Below are positions 8,618 through 17,417 of a DNA stretch of 64,000 nucleotides, piece by piece (positions within the stretch are counted from its first letter, which is position 1; each line of letters starts with the position of its first letter). The DNA comes from Clavibacter michiganensis (GTDB lineage: Bacteria; Actinomycetota; Actinomycetes; Actinomycetales; Microbacteriaceae), in assembly GCA_002150995.1 (NCBI GenBank), contig MDHJ01000001.1, positions 2,170,001-2,234,000 on the forward strand, given 5' to 3'. The notes under the pieces were generated by a model. That model saw nothing but the letters and a program-made list of their open reading frames with translations, searched no databases and was not told the origin of the DNA. Made by a program: the position numbers and the translations under genes.

Positions 8618-9210
8618 CGCCGGCCCTCGACGGGCTCGTCCGTGGTCACGGCGTCCGCGACGGACAGGCGGGACAGGTCGACGGGGATCACGAGGAGCGA
8701 GTCGGTCCGCGCGTCGTCGGTCGCCGCGAGCCGCACGACCGCTCCCGCGGCGCCCGCTGCCGGCACGGCATCGCGCGGCACCTCGAACATGAGCGGCCCG
8801 TGCACCGGGATGCCGACGGACAGCGGGCGGTCGGCGATCGTCGCGAGGCCCGGCCGGGCGGAGGCGCTGTACACGTCCTCGCCCAGGACGAGCTCCGCGG
8901 TGCGGAGGCCCGCCGCGTACTCCGTCACCACGGCCTCCGCGGTCACGTCGACCACGACCCACGCGCCGGTCGTCTCCCCCACCCAGCCGTTCGACGCGGT
9001 CACGCTGCGGGCCGCGCGGACGTCCTCGACGGTCACGGCGACGTTGCGGCCCCGCACCTCCTCGCCGATGCGGCCGTGCACCTCGATGGGCGCCTGCCAC
9101 TCGGACTCCGTGGGCGCCGTCCGCAGGATGAGGGACGCCGTCGCGATCACCGCGGCGAGCGCGGCCGCCGTGCCGATCCGGCGGAGGGCCTCCCGGCGCA
9201 CGGGCGTCAC
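8614..9210 (-). CDS. membrane-anchored protein of unknown function (second gene of operon)
   Basis: 198 aa. An N-terminal hydrophobic anchor follows 'VRREALRRIG', and then comes a beta-rich outer domain containing 'AWVVVDVTAEAV' and 'VPRDAVPAAG'. The GTG at 9210 overlaps the upstream stop (GTGA), and its own stop overlaps the downstream start (ATGA), so the three genes are tightly coupled. The outer region looks like the DUF4352/telomeric-repeat-like immunoglobulin folds seen in secreted actinobacterial proteins, but that is only an impression. Confidence 0.75.
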   Translation of the reverse strand: MTPVRREALRRIGTAAALAAVIATASLILRTAPTESEWQAPIEVHGRIGEEVRGRNVAVTVEDVRAARSVTASNGWVGETTGAWVVVDVTAEAVVTEYAAGLRTAELVLGEDVYSASARPGLATIADRPLSVGIPVHGPLMFEVPRDAVPAAGAAGAVVRLAATDDARTDSLLVIPVDLSRLSVADAVTTDEPVEGRR

Positions 9211-9935
9211 CCGTCAGCCCCCGCGCCGACGTCCTCGAACGGGACGGTGGCGCGCGCCTGCACGAACGGCTCCTCGAAGCGCTCGCCGTAGGTCACGAAC
9301 CCCTCGGCGCGGTAGCTCTTGTCGTACACGTCGACCGGCAGGTCGGCTCCCGCCTCGGCCTGCACGTCGTCGCCGTCGACCTCCCAGACGAACGCGAGCT
9401 CCATGGGCACGTGCGGCTGCAGCTCGGGGCGGGACGTGCCGTCGGCGAGGAGCAGGACGGCCACCGGATCCGTGTCCTCGTCGACGCCCGCGATGCCGAC
9501 AGGGCGCAGGTTGTCGGCGGCGCCGGTGCCCGCCGTCGTCGGGACGGGGCCGTCCCACACGTCCTCCACCGTCGCGATCACGGCGAGGAGCCGCCGCCCG
9601 TCCTCCGGCTCGAGGCCCGCCTCCGGCAGCGCGTCGATGAGCCGGGCGCGCTCCACGGCGATCCGGAGCTGGGCGCCCGTGACCGCGTCCCCGGCGCCGA
9701 GCGTCGGCAGCGCCTCGACGGGCGCGTCCTCGAGGCCGCCGAACGCGGCGGAGGCCGCCAGCACCACGAGGGTGGAGCCCGTCACGAGCCAGCGGGTCGG
9801 CACCCGGTCGGACAGCCGGGCGGCCCGTGCGCGCCACTCGGCGGGATCGCGCGGGGCTCGGCGACGGCCGGCACGGCGGCCGGCGGCGCGGAGCCGTGCC
9901 GCCGGCTCCGTCGTCGGCGTGTCGCGTTCGGTCAC
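9207..9935 (-). CDS. membrane-anchored protein of unknown function (first gene of operon)
   Basis: 242 aa. An Arg/Ala-rich cytoplasmic N-terminal stretch of about 47 residues is followed by one transmembrane helix near 'WLVTGSTLVVLAASAAF' (about 49-66). The extracellular domain includes 'PMELAFVWEVDGDD'. GTG at 9935 is the first usable start, and no other start precedes the conserved region. It is the first gene of a three-gene overlapping operon (9935 to 8063). I find no recognisable family. The 168-bp region upstream contains a four-copy 15-bp repeat. Confidence 0.75.
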   Translation of the reverse strand: MTERDTPTTEPAARLRAAGRRAGRRRAPRDPAEWRARAARLSDRVPTRWLVTGSTLVVLAASAAFGGLEDAPVEALPTLGAGDAVTGAQLRIAVERARLIDALPEAGLEPEDGRRLLAVIATVEDVWDGPVPTTAGTGAADNLRPVGIAGVDEDTDPVAVLLLADGTSRPELQPHVPMELAFVWEVDGDDVQAEAGADLPVDVYDKSYRAEGFVTYGERFEEPFVQARATVPFEDVGAGADG

Positions 9936-10007
9936 GCCGTCAGGCTAGTGTCCGGCCGCCGGGACGGCCAGGTCCGGGCGGCAGGGCAATGCCGTGCGGA
10001 GCGGCAC

Positions 10008-10067
10008 GTGCAGGTCCATGGCGTGCAGGTCCACGGCGTGCGGGGCGATGGCGTGCAGGGCGGGACC
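10008..10067. repeat. four imperfect 15-bp tandem repeats
   Basis: Units begin at 10008, 10023, 10038 and 10053. The first two are GTGCAGGTCCATGGC and GTGCAGGTCCACGGC; the third and fourth diverge. The repeat is intergenic, upstream of the membrane-anchored operon and downstream of the quinone oxidoreductase gene. Confidence 0.7.
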
Positions 10068-10100
10068 TGCGGGATCCGGGCGACGCCGGGACCCCGCAGG
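10066..10100 (-). terminator. hairpin terminator after quinone oxidoreductase
   Basis: 8-bp perfect arms CCTGCGGG (10066-10073) and CCCGCAGG (10093-10100) lie just beyond the stop codon of the minus-strand gene ending at 10104. The loop is 19 nt and can partly pair internally. Confidence 0.5.
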
Positions 10101-10103
10101 GCG

Positions 10104-11132
10104 TCAGGCCGGCGTCACGTCGATGAGCACCTTGCCGGTCACGCCGTCCTCGACCGCCTGGTGCGCGTCGGCGGTCCGCTCCAACGGGAAGCGGTGCAGC
10201 GGCAGGCCCGCGTCCTCGCCGACGGGCAGGGCGCCGTCGATGAGCGCGAGGTGGATGTCGGCGCGGGCGGCGTCGAGCGCCTCCTGGCCGACCGTGTACA
10301 GCAGCAGGAACTGGTACCGCAGGTTCTTCACGAAGCTGTCGACCACGGGGAGCGTGACCGTGTCGCCGCCGTTGTTCGCGTAGACCGCGATGGAGGCGCG
10401 GTTCCGGGCGACGCGCTGGTTGAGCCCGGCGTTCTGCGCCGGGGCGACCTCCACGACGAGGTCGACGCCGTCGGGCGCGATCTCGAGGATCGCCGTCGCC
10501 GCGTCGGTCGCGCGGTAGTCGACGACGTGCTGGGCGCCGGCGGCCGTGGCGAGGGCGCCCTTCTCCGGGGAGCTGACCGTGGTGATCACGGTGGCGCCGG
10601 CCCAGCGCGCGAGCTGGATGGCGGCGTGGCCGACCGCGCCCGCGCCGCCCGCGACGAGGACGTGCCTGCCGGCGAGGGCGCCCGGGGCGAGGCGCGACGG
10701 GCCGTCCTCGGCGACGGTGAGCGCGCGGTGGGCGGTGACGGCGGGGACGCCGAGGCTGGCGCCGAGGTCGAAGGAGAGGCCGTCGGGCAGGGGCGCGACG
10801 CGGTCCACCGGGAGCACCGTGCTCTCCTGCGCGGTGCCGGTGGGGCGGCCGTGCGCGGCCAGCATGATCCAGACGCGGTCGCCCACGGCGAGGTCGCTCA
10901 CGTCGGGGCCGACGGCGTCGATGACGCCCGCGCCGTCCTGGTTGGGGACGACCTCGGGGAACGGGAGCTCCTGGCCGGGCGACCCGCCGTCGCGGGACTT
11001 CCAGTCGGTGGGGTTCACGCCGGACACGACGACGCGGACGCGCACCTCGCCGGGGCCGGGGGCTGCCGCGTCGCGGTCGACGGGCTGCAGGACGTCGGGG
11101 GCACCGGTGCGGGTGTAGGTGATCGCTCTCAT
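10104..11132 (-). CDS. NADPH:quinone reductase-like medium-chain dehydrogenase
   Basis: 342-aa MDR-superfamily oxidoreductase. The N-terminal GroES-like domain has 'VSGVNPTDWKSRDG' and 'PNQDGAGVIDAVG'. The Rossmann domain has the NADP-binding 'VAGGAGAVGHAAIQLARWAGA' region near residues 150-170, and the C terminus is 'GKVLIDVTPA'. Catalytic zinc ligands are not evident, as in zeta-crystallin-like quinone reductases. ATG 11132 is the natural start of the conserved 'MRAITYTRTGAPDVL'. It is a single gene between a hairpin terminator and the amidohydrolase gene. Confidence 0.88.
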   Translation of the reverse strand: MRAITYTRTGAPDVLQPVDRDAAAPGPGEVRVRVVVSGVNPTDWKSRDGGSPGQELPFPEVVPNQDGAGVIDAVGPDVSDLAVGDRVWIMLAAHGRPTGTAQESTVLPVDRVAPLPDGLSFDLGASLGVPAVTAHRALTVAEDGPSRLAPGALAGRHVLVAGGAGAVGHAAIQLARWAGATVITTVSSPEKGALATAAGAQHVVDYRATDAATAILEIAPDGVDLVVEVAPAQNAGLNQRVARNRASIAVYANNGGDTVTLPVVDSFVKNLRYQFLLLYTVGQEALDAARADIHLALIDGALPVGEDAGLPLHRFPLERTADAHQAVEDGVTGKVLIDVTPA

Positions 11133-11173
11133 GCCACCATCCAACGCCCGGCGCCCGTGAGGTGTTCCTGCCC

Positions 11174-12742
11174 TCAGCCGCCGAGCGTGTCGTGGGTGAG
11201 CCGGCCGCCGAGGAGGGTCGCCGACACGCGCATGGCGCGGAGGTCGTCCGCGGTGGTCGACGGCGCGAGCGGATCCGCCTCCACGACCGCGATGTCGGCC
11301 CGCTCCCCGGGCGCCAGGCGCGTGCGGACGGACGCGTCGAGCGCCGCGGCGCGGTCGATGGCCTGCTCCGGGTGCCACGGCGCCCGGCCGTCGCGCGACC
11401 GGCCGACGGCGGCGGACATGGTGGCCCACGGATCCAGCGGTGCGACGGGGGCGTCGGAGCCGAGGACGAGGCGGGTGCCCGCGGCGCGCAGGTCGGCCAG
11501 GGGAAACGCGCGGCCCGTGCGGCCGGCCCAGTAGACGTCGGCGACGTCGCGGTCGTCCATGGCGTGCTCCGGCTGCACGCTCGCGACCACCCCGAGCGCC
11601 GCGAAGCGCGCCACGTCCTCGCGGGTGAGGAGCTGCGCGTGCTCGATGGAGCCCGCGAGCCCGTCGGCGTCGCGGTGCGCGCCGTGCAGCGCCTCGTCGA
11701 GGTGCGCGAAGGCGTCGAGGGCGAGCCGGTTCGCGTGGTCGCCGATGGCGTGGATGGCCGGCCGCAGCCCCTGGCGCGCGGCCTTCAGCATGATCCCCCG
11801 CAGCTCGTCCGGCGGTACCGACAGGGTGCCGCACGCGCCGCCGTGGGCCGCGCCGCCCTGGCCGTCGAGGTCGGGGTACGGGTCGAAGCAGTACGCGGTG
11901 CGGGTGTTGAGCGACCCGTCGGTGACAACCTTCGCGGGGCCGACGCGCACGAGGCCGCCGGTGCCCGGGAGGAGGTCGCCCGTGCGGAGCCCCTCGTCGC
12001 GGGCGCGGTCGAGGTGCTGCGGCCAGACGCCGTACTCGACGCGGAGCGCGTCGTGGCCGAGGGCGGCGAGGCGGCGCCAGCGGTCCTGGTTCTCGTCGAT
12101 CTCGAGGTCGACCACGCCGACGACGCCGCGGCGGGCGGCGTCGCGCGCGACCTGCACGGCGCGTGCGTCGAGCGACGACGCGTCGCCCTCCTCCACGCGG
12201 TACATGAAGTCGAAGCAGTCGTCCTCCCGCAGGAGGCCCGTGGGGTGGTCGCCGTAGCCGTGGGGCGCGAGCGCCGCGGAGCTCGCCCAGCAGCAGTGCA
12301 GGTCGCCGCTGACGAGGAGCACGGGGGTGTCGCCCGCGACGGCGTCGAGGAGCCCCTTCGTGGGGAGGTCGGGCCAGAGCCCGTCGCGGAAGCCGTAGCC
12401 GACGAGCGCCTCGGGGGCGCCCGCGGTCGTGACCGCGCCGGCCGCGCCGGACGCCGCGTCGCGGGCGGCCAGCGCATCGCGGACGAGCGCGACGGCCTCC
12501 GCGGCGGAGGCGACGCGGGACAGGTCGAGCCGGCGCGACACCTTCGTCCACTGGGTGAAGTGCACGTGGCCGTCCCACAGGCCCGGGATCACGAAGCGGC
12601 CGTCGAGGGCGCGGGTCTCCACGCCCGCGGCGTCGGCGGATCCGGCGGGGACCACCGCGGCGATCGCCCCGTCGCGCACGAGCACGTCGACGGGCGCGTC
12701 GGATCCGGGCAGGCGTCCGCCCGCGAGGAGCAGCGCGGTCAC
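11174..12742 (-). CDS. YtcJ-type metal-dependent amidohydrolase
   Basis: 522-aa amidohydrolase-superfamily enzyme (composite beta sandwich plus TIM barrel). Metal ligand motif 'GHVHFTQW' sits near residue 58, 'HAIGDHANRLALDAF' carries a later ligand histidine, and 'LGSDAPVAPLDPW' carries the catalytic aspartate. The overall order fits the YtcJ/AepA group acting on amides or esters of unknown identity. The GTG at 12742 overlaps the stop of the upstream PaiB-like gene (GTGA), so the pair forms an operon. Substrate unknown. Confidence 0.88.
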   Translation of the reverse strand: MTALLLAGGRLPGSDAPVDVLVRDGAIAAVVPAGSADAAGVETRALDGRFVIPGLWDGHVHFTQWTKVSRRLDLSRVASAAEAVALVRDALAARDAASGAAGAVTTAGAPEALVGYGFRDGLWPDLPTKGLLDAVAGDTPVLLVSGDLHCCWASSAALAPHGYGDHPTGLLREDDCFDFMYRVEEGDASSLDARAVQVARDAARRGVVGVVDLEIDENQDRWRRLAALGHDALRVEYGVWPQHLDRARDEGLRTGDLLPGTGGLVRVGPAKVVTDGSLNTRTAYCFDPYPDLDGQGGAAHGGACGTLSVPPDELRGIMLKAARQGLRPAIHAIGDHANRLALDAFAHLDEALHGAHRDADGLAGSIEHAQLLTREDVARFAALGVVASVQPEHAMDDRDVADVYWAGRTGRAFPLADLRAAGTRLVLGSDAPVAPLDPWATMSAAVGRSRDGRAPWHPEQAIDRAAALDASVRTRLAPGERADIAVVEADPLAPSTTADDLRAMRVSATLLGGRLTHDTLGG

Positions 12743-13422
12743 TCCGCGGCCCCGGGGGCGCCGGTCGCGTGGGTCGCGCCGTCGGCGCGGGCGGCCGCGC
12801 GCCGCATCTCCGCGGCGAGCGCCGGGTTCGGGTACTCCGCGCCGTGCTCCAGCTCGTGGAGGACGCGCTCGACGACGTGGGCGGGCTTGTTCTGGCTGAG
12901 CTTCGCCTTCGCCACGACGCGCGTGGCCACGAGGCGGAGGCCCACGGTGCCGGCGCTGATGCGGGCGGCGTACGCGGCGTCCGGCGCCGTCCCCCCGATC
13001 CGGCGCGGCTCGGGCATGCGGTCCTCGAAGTGGTCGACGAGCGCGCCGAGCACGCGCAGGTTCTCGTCCGCGGAGAGGATCTCGACGCGGCAGGTGAGGT
13101 GCGCGCTGATGTGGTTCCAGGTGGGGACGGCCGGGTCGGCGTCGTACCAGCCGGGCGACACGTAGCCGTGCGGGCCCTGGACGATGACCAGCACCTCGGC
13201 GTCGGCTCCCGAGCGCTCGCCGAGCTCGTGGATCCGCTCGTCGGGTCGGCCCACGTGGGTGAGCAGCGTGAGGTCGTCGCGCGCGGGATCCAGCAGCACC
13301 GGGTAGTGCGACGCGACGAGGCCGGCGCCCGTGCCGCTGACGATCGTGGCCCACGGGTTCTCGGCGACGAGGCGGCGGATCTCGGCCACGTCCTCGAGCG
13401 CGAACGACGGGTTCTCCCTCAC
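12739..13422 (-). CDS. PaiB-like FMN-binding negative transcriptional regulator
   Basis: 227-aa split-barrel (pyridoxamine-phosphate-oxidase-like) protein. Family features are 'NPWATIVSGTGAGLVASHYP' near residues 22-41, 'HVGRPDERI', 'GPHGYVSPGWYD' and 'VPTWNHISAHLTC', followed by the typical 'KLSQNKPAHVVERVL' region. PaiB represses sporulation and protease genes in Bacillus; here the role may be flavin-dependent or protective instead. GTG 13422 gives the usual N terminus of the actinobacterial subfamily. It is translationally coupled to the amidohydrolase. Confidence 0.87.
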   Translation of the reverse strand: MRENPSFALEDVAEIRRLVAENPWATIVSGTGAGLVASHYPVLLDPARDDLTLLTHVGRPDERIHELGERSGADAEVLVIVQGPHGYVSPGWYDADPAVPTWNHISAHLTCRVEILSADENLRVLGALVDHFEDRMPEPRRIGGTAPDAAYAARISAGTVGLRLVATRVVAKAKLSQNKPAHVVERVLHELEHGAEYPNPALAAEMRRAAARADGATHATGAPGAAE

Positions 13423-13510
13423 CGGGCGGCCCGCCGCGGCTCGAGGGCGGACGAGGGAGCGAGGCGCATGACGGGATGCTACCGGCCGCCGGCGCGGCGG
13501 GAGACCGCCC

Positions 13511-15226
13511 TCACCGCGCGCGGAGGCCCTCGAACCCGTCGTCGCGCCACTCGCCCGGGAGACGCTCCCCCGCCTCGGCCGCCCGCACCTCGCGCTGCCG
13601 CAGCTCGACGCGGCGGATCTTCCCCGACGCGGTCTTCGGCAGCTCGCCGAACTCGATGCGGCGCACCCGCATGAACGCGGGGCAGCGCTCGCGCGCGTGC
13701 CGCAGCACGGCGAGCGCCGTCTCCGCGTCCGGCTCCCAGCCCGCCGCGAGGTGCACGTACGCCTTCACGACGTTGAGCCGCACCGGGTCGGGGGCGCCGA
13801 CCACCGCCGCCTCCGCGACCGCGGGGTGCTCGATGAGCACGCTCTCGACCTCGAAGGGCGACACCTTGTAGTCGGACGACTTGAAGACGTCGTCGGTGCG
13901 GCCGATGAAGGTGATCGAGCCGTCCGCGCCCCGCCGGGCGACGTCGCCCGTGTGGAAGTACCCGCCGCGCATGGCCTCGTCCGTGCGGGCGTCGTCGCCC
14001 AGGTACCCGGCCATGAGGTTCACGGGCCGGGTCGCGAGGTCGAGGCAGATCTCGCCCTCGTCGGCGGGCTCGCCCGTGACGGGGTCCACGAGCACGAGGT
14101 CGACGCCCGGGAGCGCGGTGCCCATGGAGCCCGGCACGACGGGGTCGCCGGGCGCGTTCGCGACGATGGCGGTGGTCTCGGTCTGGCCGTAGCCGTCGCG
14201 GATCACGAGCCCCCACCACTCCTCGATGCGCGCGATGACCTCCGGGTTGAGCGGCTCGCCCGCGGACACGATCTCCCGGAGCCTCCCCGGCCGCTCGCGG
14301 ATCCCGGCCTGGATGAGCATGCGCCACACCGTCGGCGGGGCGCAGAACGTGGTGACCTCGGCGCGGTCGAGCTGCTCGACGAGCGCGTGGGCGTCGAACC
14401 GCGCGTAGTCGTGCACGAAGACGGTGGCCTCGGCGATCCACGGCGCGAAGAAGCAGCTCCAGGCGTGCTTGCCCCAGCCCGGCGAGCTGATGGCGAGGTG
14501 CACGTCGCCGGGCTGGAGGCCCAGCCAATAGGCGGTCGTGAGGTGGCCGACCGGGTACGAGACGTGCGTGTGGACGACCATCTTCGGCCTGCTCGTGGTG
14601 CCGGACGTGAAGTAGACGAGCGCGGGATCCGTGGACGCGACCTCGACGCCCACCCGGTCGGCGGGCGCGCCGTCGGCGTCGCGGTAGTCGGCCCAGCCGC
14701 GGGGCGCGGGCGCCCCGTCCGTCGCGCCGATCGCGATGCGCGCGTAGCCGCCGGGCACGTCGTCGAACACGGCCGTGTGCGCGAGGTCGGCGATGACCTG
14801 GCGGACGCCGGCGCGCTCGACCCGGTCGGCGAGGTCCGCGGCACCGAGCACGGTGGAGGTGGGCAGGATCACGGCGCCCGCCTTCATGATCGCGAGCATC
14901 GTCTCCCAGAGCTCCACCCGGTTCCCGAGCATGAGCATGACGTGGTCGTCCCTCCGCACGCCCTGCGCGACGAGCCAGGTCGCGACCCGGTCGGATCTCG
15001 TCGCCATCTCGTCGAAGGTGAGGCTGCGCTCGGATCCGTCGCCCGCGACCACGCGCAGCGCCACCCGGTCGTTCCCGCGGGCGATCCGGTCGAACCAGTC
15101 GACGGCCCAGTTGAAGGCGTCGCCCACGTCCGGCCAGCGGAAGCGCTCGGCCGCGGATGTCCGGTCGGTGCGCATCTCCTGCAGGAGGTCACGGGCGGCG
15201 CGGTAGGAGGAGTCGGCTTCGGGCAT
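13511..15226 (-). CDS. AMP-dependent acyl-CoA synthetase (medium-chain/acetyl-CoA type)
   Basis: 571-aa adenylate-forming enzyme that activates a carboxylic acid to its CoA thioester. Motifs in order: P-loop 'YFTSGTTSRPKMVVHTH' near residue 205, 'GYGQTETT' near 345, 'YFHTGDVARR' near 425 and the acyl-acceptor lysine in 'LPKTASGKIRR' near 535. Best match is the medium-chain acyl-CoA ligase/acetate-CoA ligase group; chain length cannot be predicted. ATG 15226 is chosen because the conserved 'YRAARDLLQEMRTD' begins a few residues later. It is divergent from the alpha/beta hydrolase at 15351. Confidence 0.88.
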   Translation of the reverse strand: MPEADSSYRAARDLLQEMRTDRTSAAERFRWPDVGDAFNWAVDWFDRIARGNDRVALRVVAGDGSERSLTFDEMATRSDRVATWLVAQGVRRDDHVMLMLGNRVELWETMLAIMKAGAVILPTSTVLGAADLADRVERAGVRQVIADLAHTAVFDDVPGGYARIAIGATDGAPAPRGWADYRDADGAPADRVGVEVASTDPALVYFTSGTTSRPKMVVHTHVSYPVGHLTTAYWLGLQPGDVHLAISSPGWGKHAWSCFFAPWIAEATVFVHDYARFDAHALVEQLDRAEVTTFCAPPTVWRMLIQAGIRERPGRLREIVSAGEPLNPEVIARIEEWWGLVIRDGYGQTETTAIVANAPGDPVVPGSMGTALPGVDLVLVDPVTGEPADEGEICLDLATRPVNLMAGYLGDDARTDEAMRGGYFHTGDVARRGADGSITFIGRTDDVFKSSDYKVSPFEVESVLIEHPAVAEAAVVGAPDPVRLNVVKAYVHLAAGWEPDAETALAVLRHARERCPAFMRVRRIEFGELPKTASGKIRRVELRQREVRAAEAGERLPGEWRDDGFEGLRAR

Positions 15227-15350
15227 GGGTACATCCTGCTGCCCGCGCCTCCCGGCCGGGCGCCGGGGATCCGGGGACCGCACCGATCGGCGCCGGGCTC
15301 CGAAGCAAACAGGTAGTGCACGAACTCATCACTGAGGGAAGGACCGCAGC

Positions 15351-16187
15351 ATGACCGAGATCACCGCCCACCACGGGCTCCTGAAGGACACGCACCTGCA
15401 CGTCGACGACACCGGGGGCACGGGCCGCCCCGTCGTGCTCATCCACGGCTGGCCGCTCTCCGGCGAGTCCTGGAAGAAGCAGGTCCCCGCGTTCGAGGCC
15501 GCCGGCTTCCGCGTCATCACCTACGACCGCCGCGGCTTCGGGCGCAGCGACAAGCCGCTCACGGGCTACGACTACGACACGTTCGCCTCCGACCTCGACG
15601 CGCTCCTCGACCAGCTCGACCTGGTCGACGTCACCCTCGTCGGCTTCTCGATGGGCGGCGGCGAGATCGCCCGCTACATCGGGACGCACGGGGAGGCGCG
15701 CCTGCACAGCGTGGTGTTCGCCTCCGCCGTGCCGCCGTACCTGATGCAGGGCGACGACAACCCGGACGGTCCGCTCACGAAGGACGCGGCGGCCGAGATG
15801 ACCGCGGGGCTCACGAAGGACGAGGACTCCTTCTACGACGGGTTCACCACCGCGTTCTTCTCCGCGGACGGCGTGGTGAAGGTCACCGAGGAGGAGCGCC
15901 AGGAGGCCATCGCGCTCGCGCACCAGTCGAGGAAGCACGCGGCGCTCGCGTCGATGGCCGCGTTCGCGACCACGGACTTCCGCGACGACCTGACGAAGGT
16001 CACCGTCCCGACCCTCGTCATCCACGGGGACGGCGACGGCACCGTCCCCTTCGAGGGCTCCGGCGCACGCACGCACGCCGCCATCGCCGGGTCCGAGCTA
16101 CACGTCATCGCGGGCGCCCCCCACGGCGTCACGGTGAGCCACCCCGAGGAGTGGAACCGCGTCGTGCTGGAGTTCCTCGCGAGGTAG
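15351..16187 (+). CDS. alpha/beta hydrolase, chloroperoxidase/esterase type
   Basis: 278-aa cofactor-free alpha/beta hydrolase, family of non-heme chloroperoxidases and aryl esterases. Oxyanion region 'LIHGWPLSGESW' (about 30-41), nucleophile elbow 'GFSMGGGE' with Ser near residue 99, catalytic Asp in 'HGDGDGTVPF' near 227 and His in 'GAPHGVTVSH' near 257 are all visible. GAAGGA lies a good distance before ATG 15351. It ends in a strong bidirectional terminator. In this family haloperoxidase activity is usually a side reaction of a perhydrolase or esterase. Confidence 0.88.
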   Translation: MTEITAHHGLLKDTHLHVDDTGGTGRPVVLIHGWPLSGESWKKQVPAFEAAGFRVITYDRRGFGRSDKPLTGYDYDTFASDLDALLDQLDLVDVTLVGFSMGGGEIARYIGTHGEARLHSVVFASAVPPYLMQGDDNPDGPLTKDAAAEMTAGLTKDEDSFYDGFTTAFFSADGVVKVTEEERQEAIALAHQSRKHAALASMAAFATTDFRDDLTKVTVPTLVIHGDGDGTVPFEGSGARTHAAIAGSELHVIAGAPHGVTVSHPEEWNRVVLEFLAR

Positions 16188-16199
16188 GACGCACCACCC

Positions 16200-16235
16200 G
16201 CAGGGGCGCTGATCCGGTCGGGTCAGCGCCCCTGC
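16200..16235. terminator. bidirectional hairpin terminator with embedded stop codon
   Basis: Perfect 13-bp stem (16200-16212 with 16223-16235) and 10-nt loop between two convergent genes. The right arm includes the TGA stop codon of the minus-strand gene ending at 16223. Confidence 0.7.
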
Positions 16236-16570
16236 GTGCGCTTGTAGGGCTTCGGCTGCCCCTTGACGACCGGTGCGCGACCCTGGCCCTTGGACGCCTT
16301 CGCCTTCCCGCCGGCGGGCGGCTTCGGCGCCTCGGGCGGGGTCGACGGCTTCGCGAGCTCCTCGAGCGCCTCCTCGTAGGCGAGGCGGCCGGTCTTCGTC
16401 AGCCGCGTCTCGGTGGCCTGCGGGTCGAAGACGGCCTTGCCGTAGTGCTCCTCGACGGCCCGGATGGAGGAGGCGAGCTTCGCACGCGAGATGCCGAGCT
16501 GATCCGCGGCCTTCGGCAGGTGCAGCACCTCGGCCGCGACCACGAAGTGGCGCTGGTGGCTGATCTTCAC
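16223..16570 (-). CDS. small protein: LysR-type helix-turn-helix plus basic tail
   Basis: 115 aa. The first about 70 residues ('RHFVVAAEVLHLPKAADQLG', 'SRAKLASSIRAVEEHYGKAV', 'TKTGRLAYEEALEEL') match the N-terminal winged helix of LysR-type regulators. The usual effector domain of about 200 aa is absent. In its place is a low-complexity tail rich in Lys, Pro, Gly and Ala ('KAKASKGQGRAP', 'KPYKRTQGR'). It is therefore probably a DNA-binding protein without a classical inducer domain, perhaps nucleoid-associated (inference). GTG 16570 follows a GAGAGG site. The TGA lies in the terminator stem. Confidence 0.78.
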   Translation of the reverse strand: MKISHQRHFVVAAEVLHLPKAADQLGISRAKLASSIRAVEEHYGKAVFDPQATETRLTKTGRLAYEEALEELAKPSTPPEAPKPPAGGKAKASKGQGRAPVVKGQPKPYKRTQGR

Positions 16571-16743
16571 GCGTGGTGCCTCTCGTCGCGGCGGATGCCG
16601 GAGGTCCCACGGTACAGGCCGGGCGCGGCCGGTCCCGGCGGCGGCCGTCCGAGCCCGGGCGCGCCCGGCGCGCCCATGCGACGCGGGGGCCCGATGCGCC
16701 CGGTAGCGTCGAGGCCGGTACGGATCCGACGAGGGGGCACGGC

Positions 16744-17384
16744 ATGGCGGGACTCGAGGTCGTCGCGGCGGTGATGATCCGCGACGGGCGCGCGCTCGCC
16801 TGCCGCCGGGCGCCGCACAAGCCGGGTGCGGGGACGTGGGAGTTCCCGGGCGGCAAGGTCGAGGCCGGCGAGCGGCCCGAGGCGGCGCTCGCGCGGAGAT
16901 CCGCGAGGAGCTCGGGATCGACGTGGCCGTCGGCACCCTCGTCGACCGCTCCGAGGTGCCCGTGGGCGACCGCGTCGTCGACCTCGCCTGCTACCGGGTG
17001 GAGCCGCTCGGTCCGCCGCCCACCGCGAGCACCGACCACGACGAGCTGCGCTGGGTGCCGCTCGCGGACCTCGGCGACCTCAGCTGGTCGGCACCCGACC
17101 TGCCCGCCGTGCGGAGCCTGGTGCTGGCCGCCCGGCACCCGGACGCCGACCGGCTGATCGACCCGGCCGCCCCGCGACCGGCGCCGGATGCCGAGCACGA
17201 CCGGCACGCCGGGCGCCTGCGGGTGCTGTCCGCGGACGCCGCGGCTGCGCTCGCCGCGCTCCGGGCCGGGGTCCGCGCCGCCGGGGACGCGGGCCTCGAC
17301 GCGCACCGGATCGCGGCCGCCGCCGGCCTCGCGCTGCGGGACGTCGAGGACCTGCTCGGCGGAGGGACCGCCGACCCGGCTTGA
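16744..17384 (+). pseudogene. MutT-like Nudix hydrolase, frameshifted inside the Nudix box
   Basis: ATG 16744 begins 'MAGLEVVAAVMIRDGRALAC' and runs to 'PGGKVEAGERPEAALAR' in one frame. The Nudix box then continues as 'EIREELGIDV' in the next frame to the stop at 17384. Adding one G at 16895-16898 (CGGAG to CGGGAG) restores the full GX5EX7REUXEEXGU motif. A C-terminal extension after the domain ('AGLALRDVEDLLGGG') is of unknown role. Expected function is hydrolysis of oxidised dNTPs such as 8-oxo-dGTP. The break is likely a consensus error. Confidence 0.75.
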
Positions 17385-17417
17385 CCTCACGGGGACTCGA
17401 GGTGCTGGGATCGCCGC

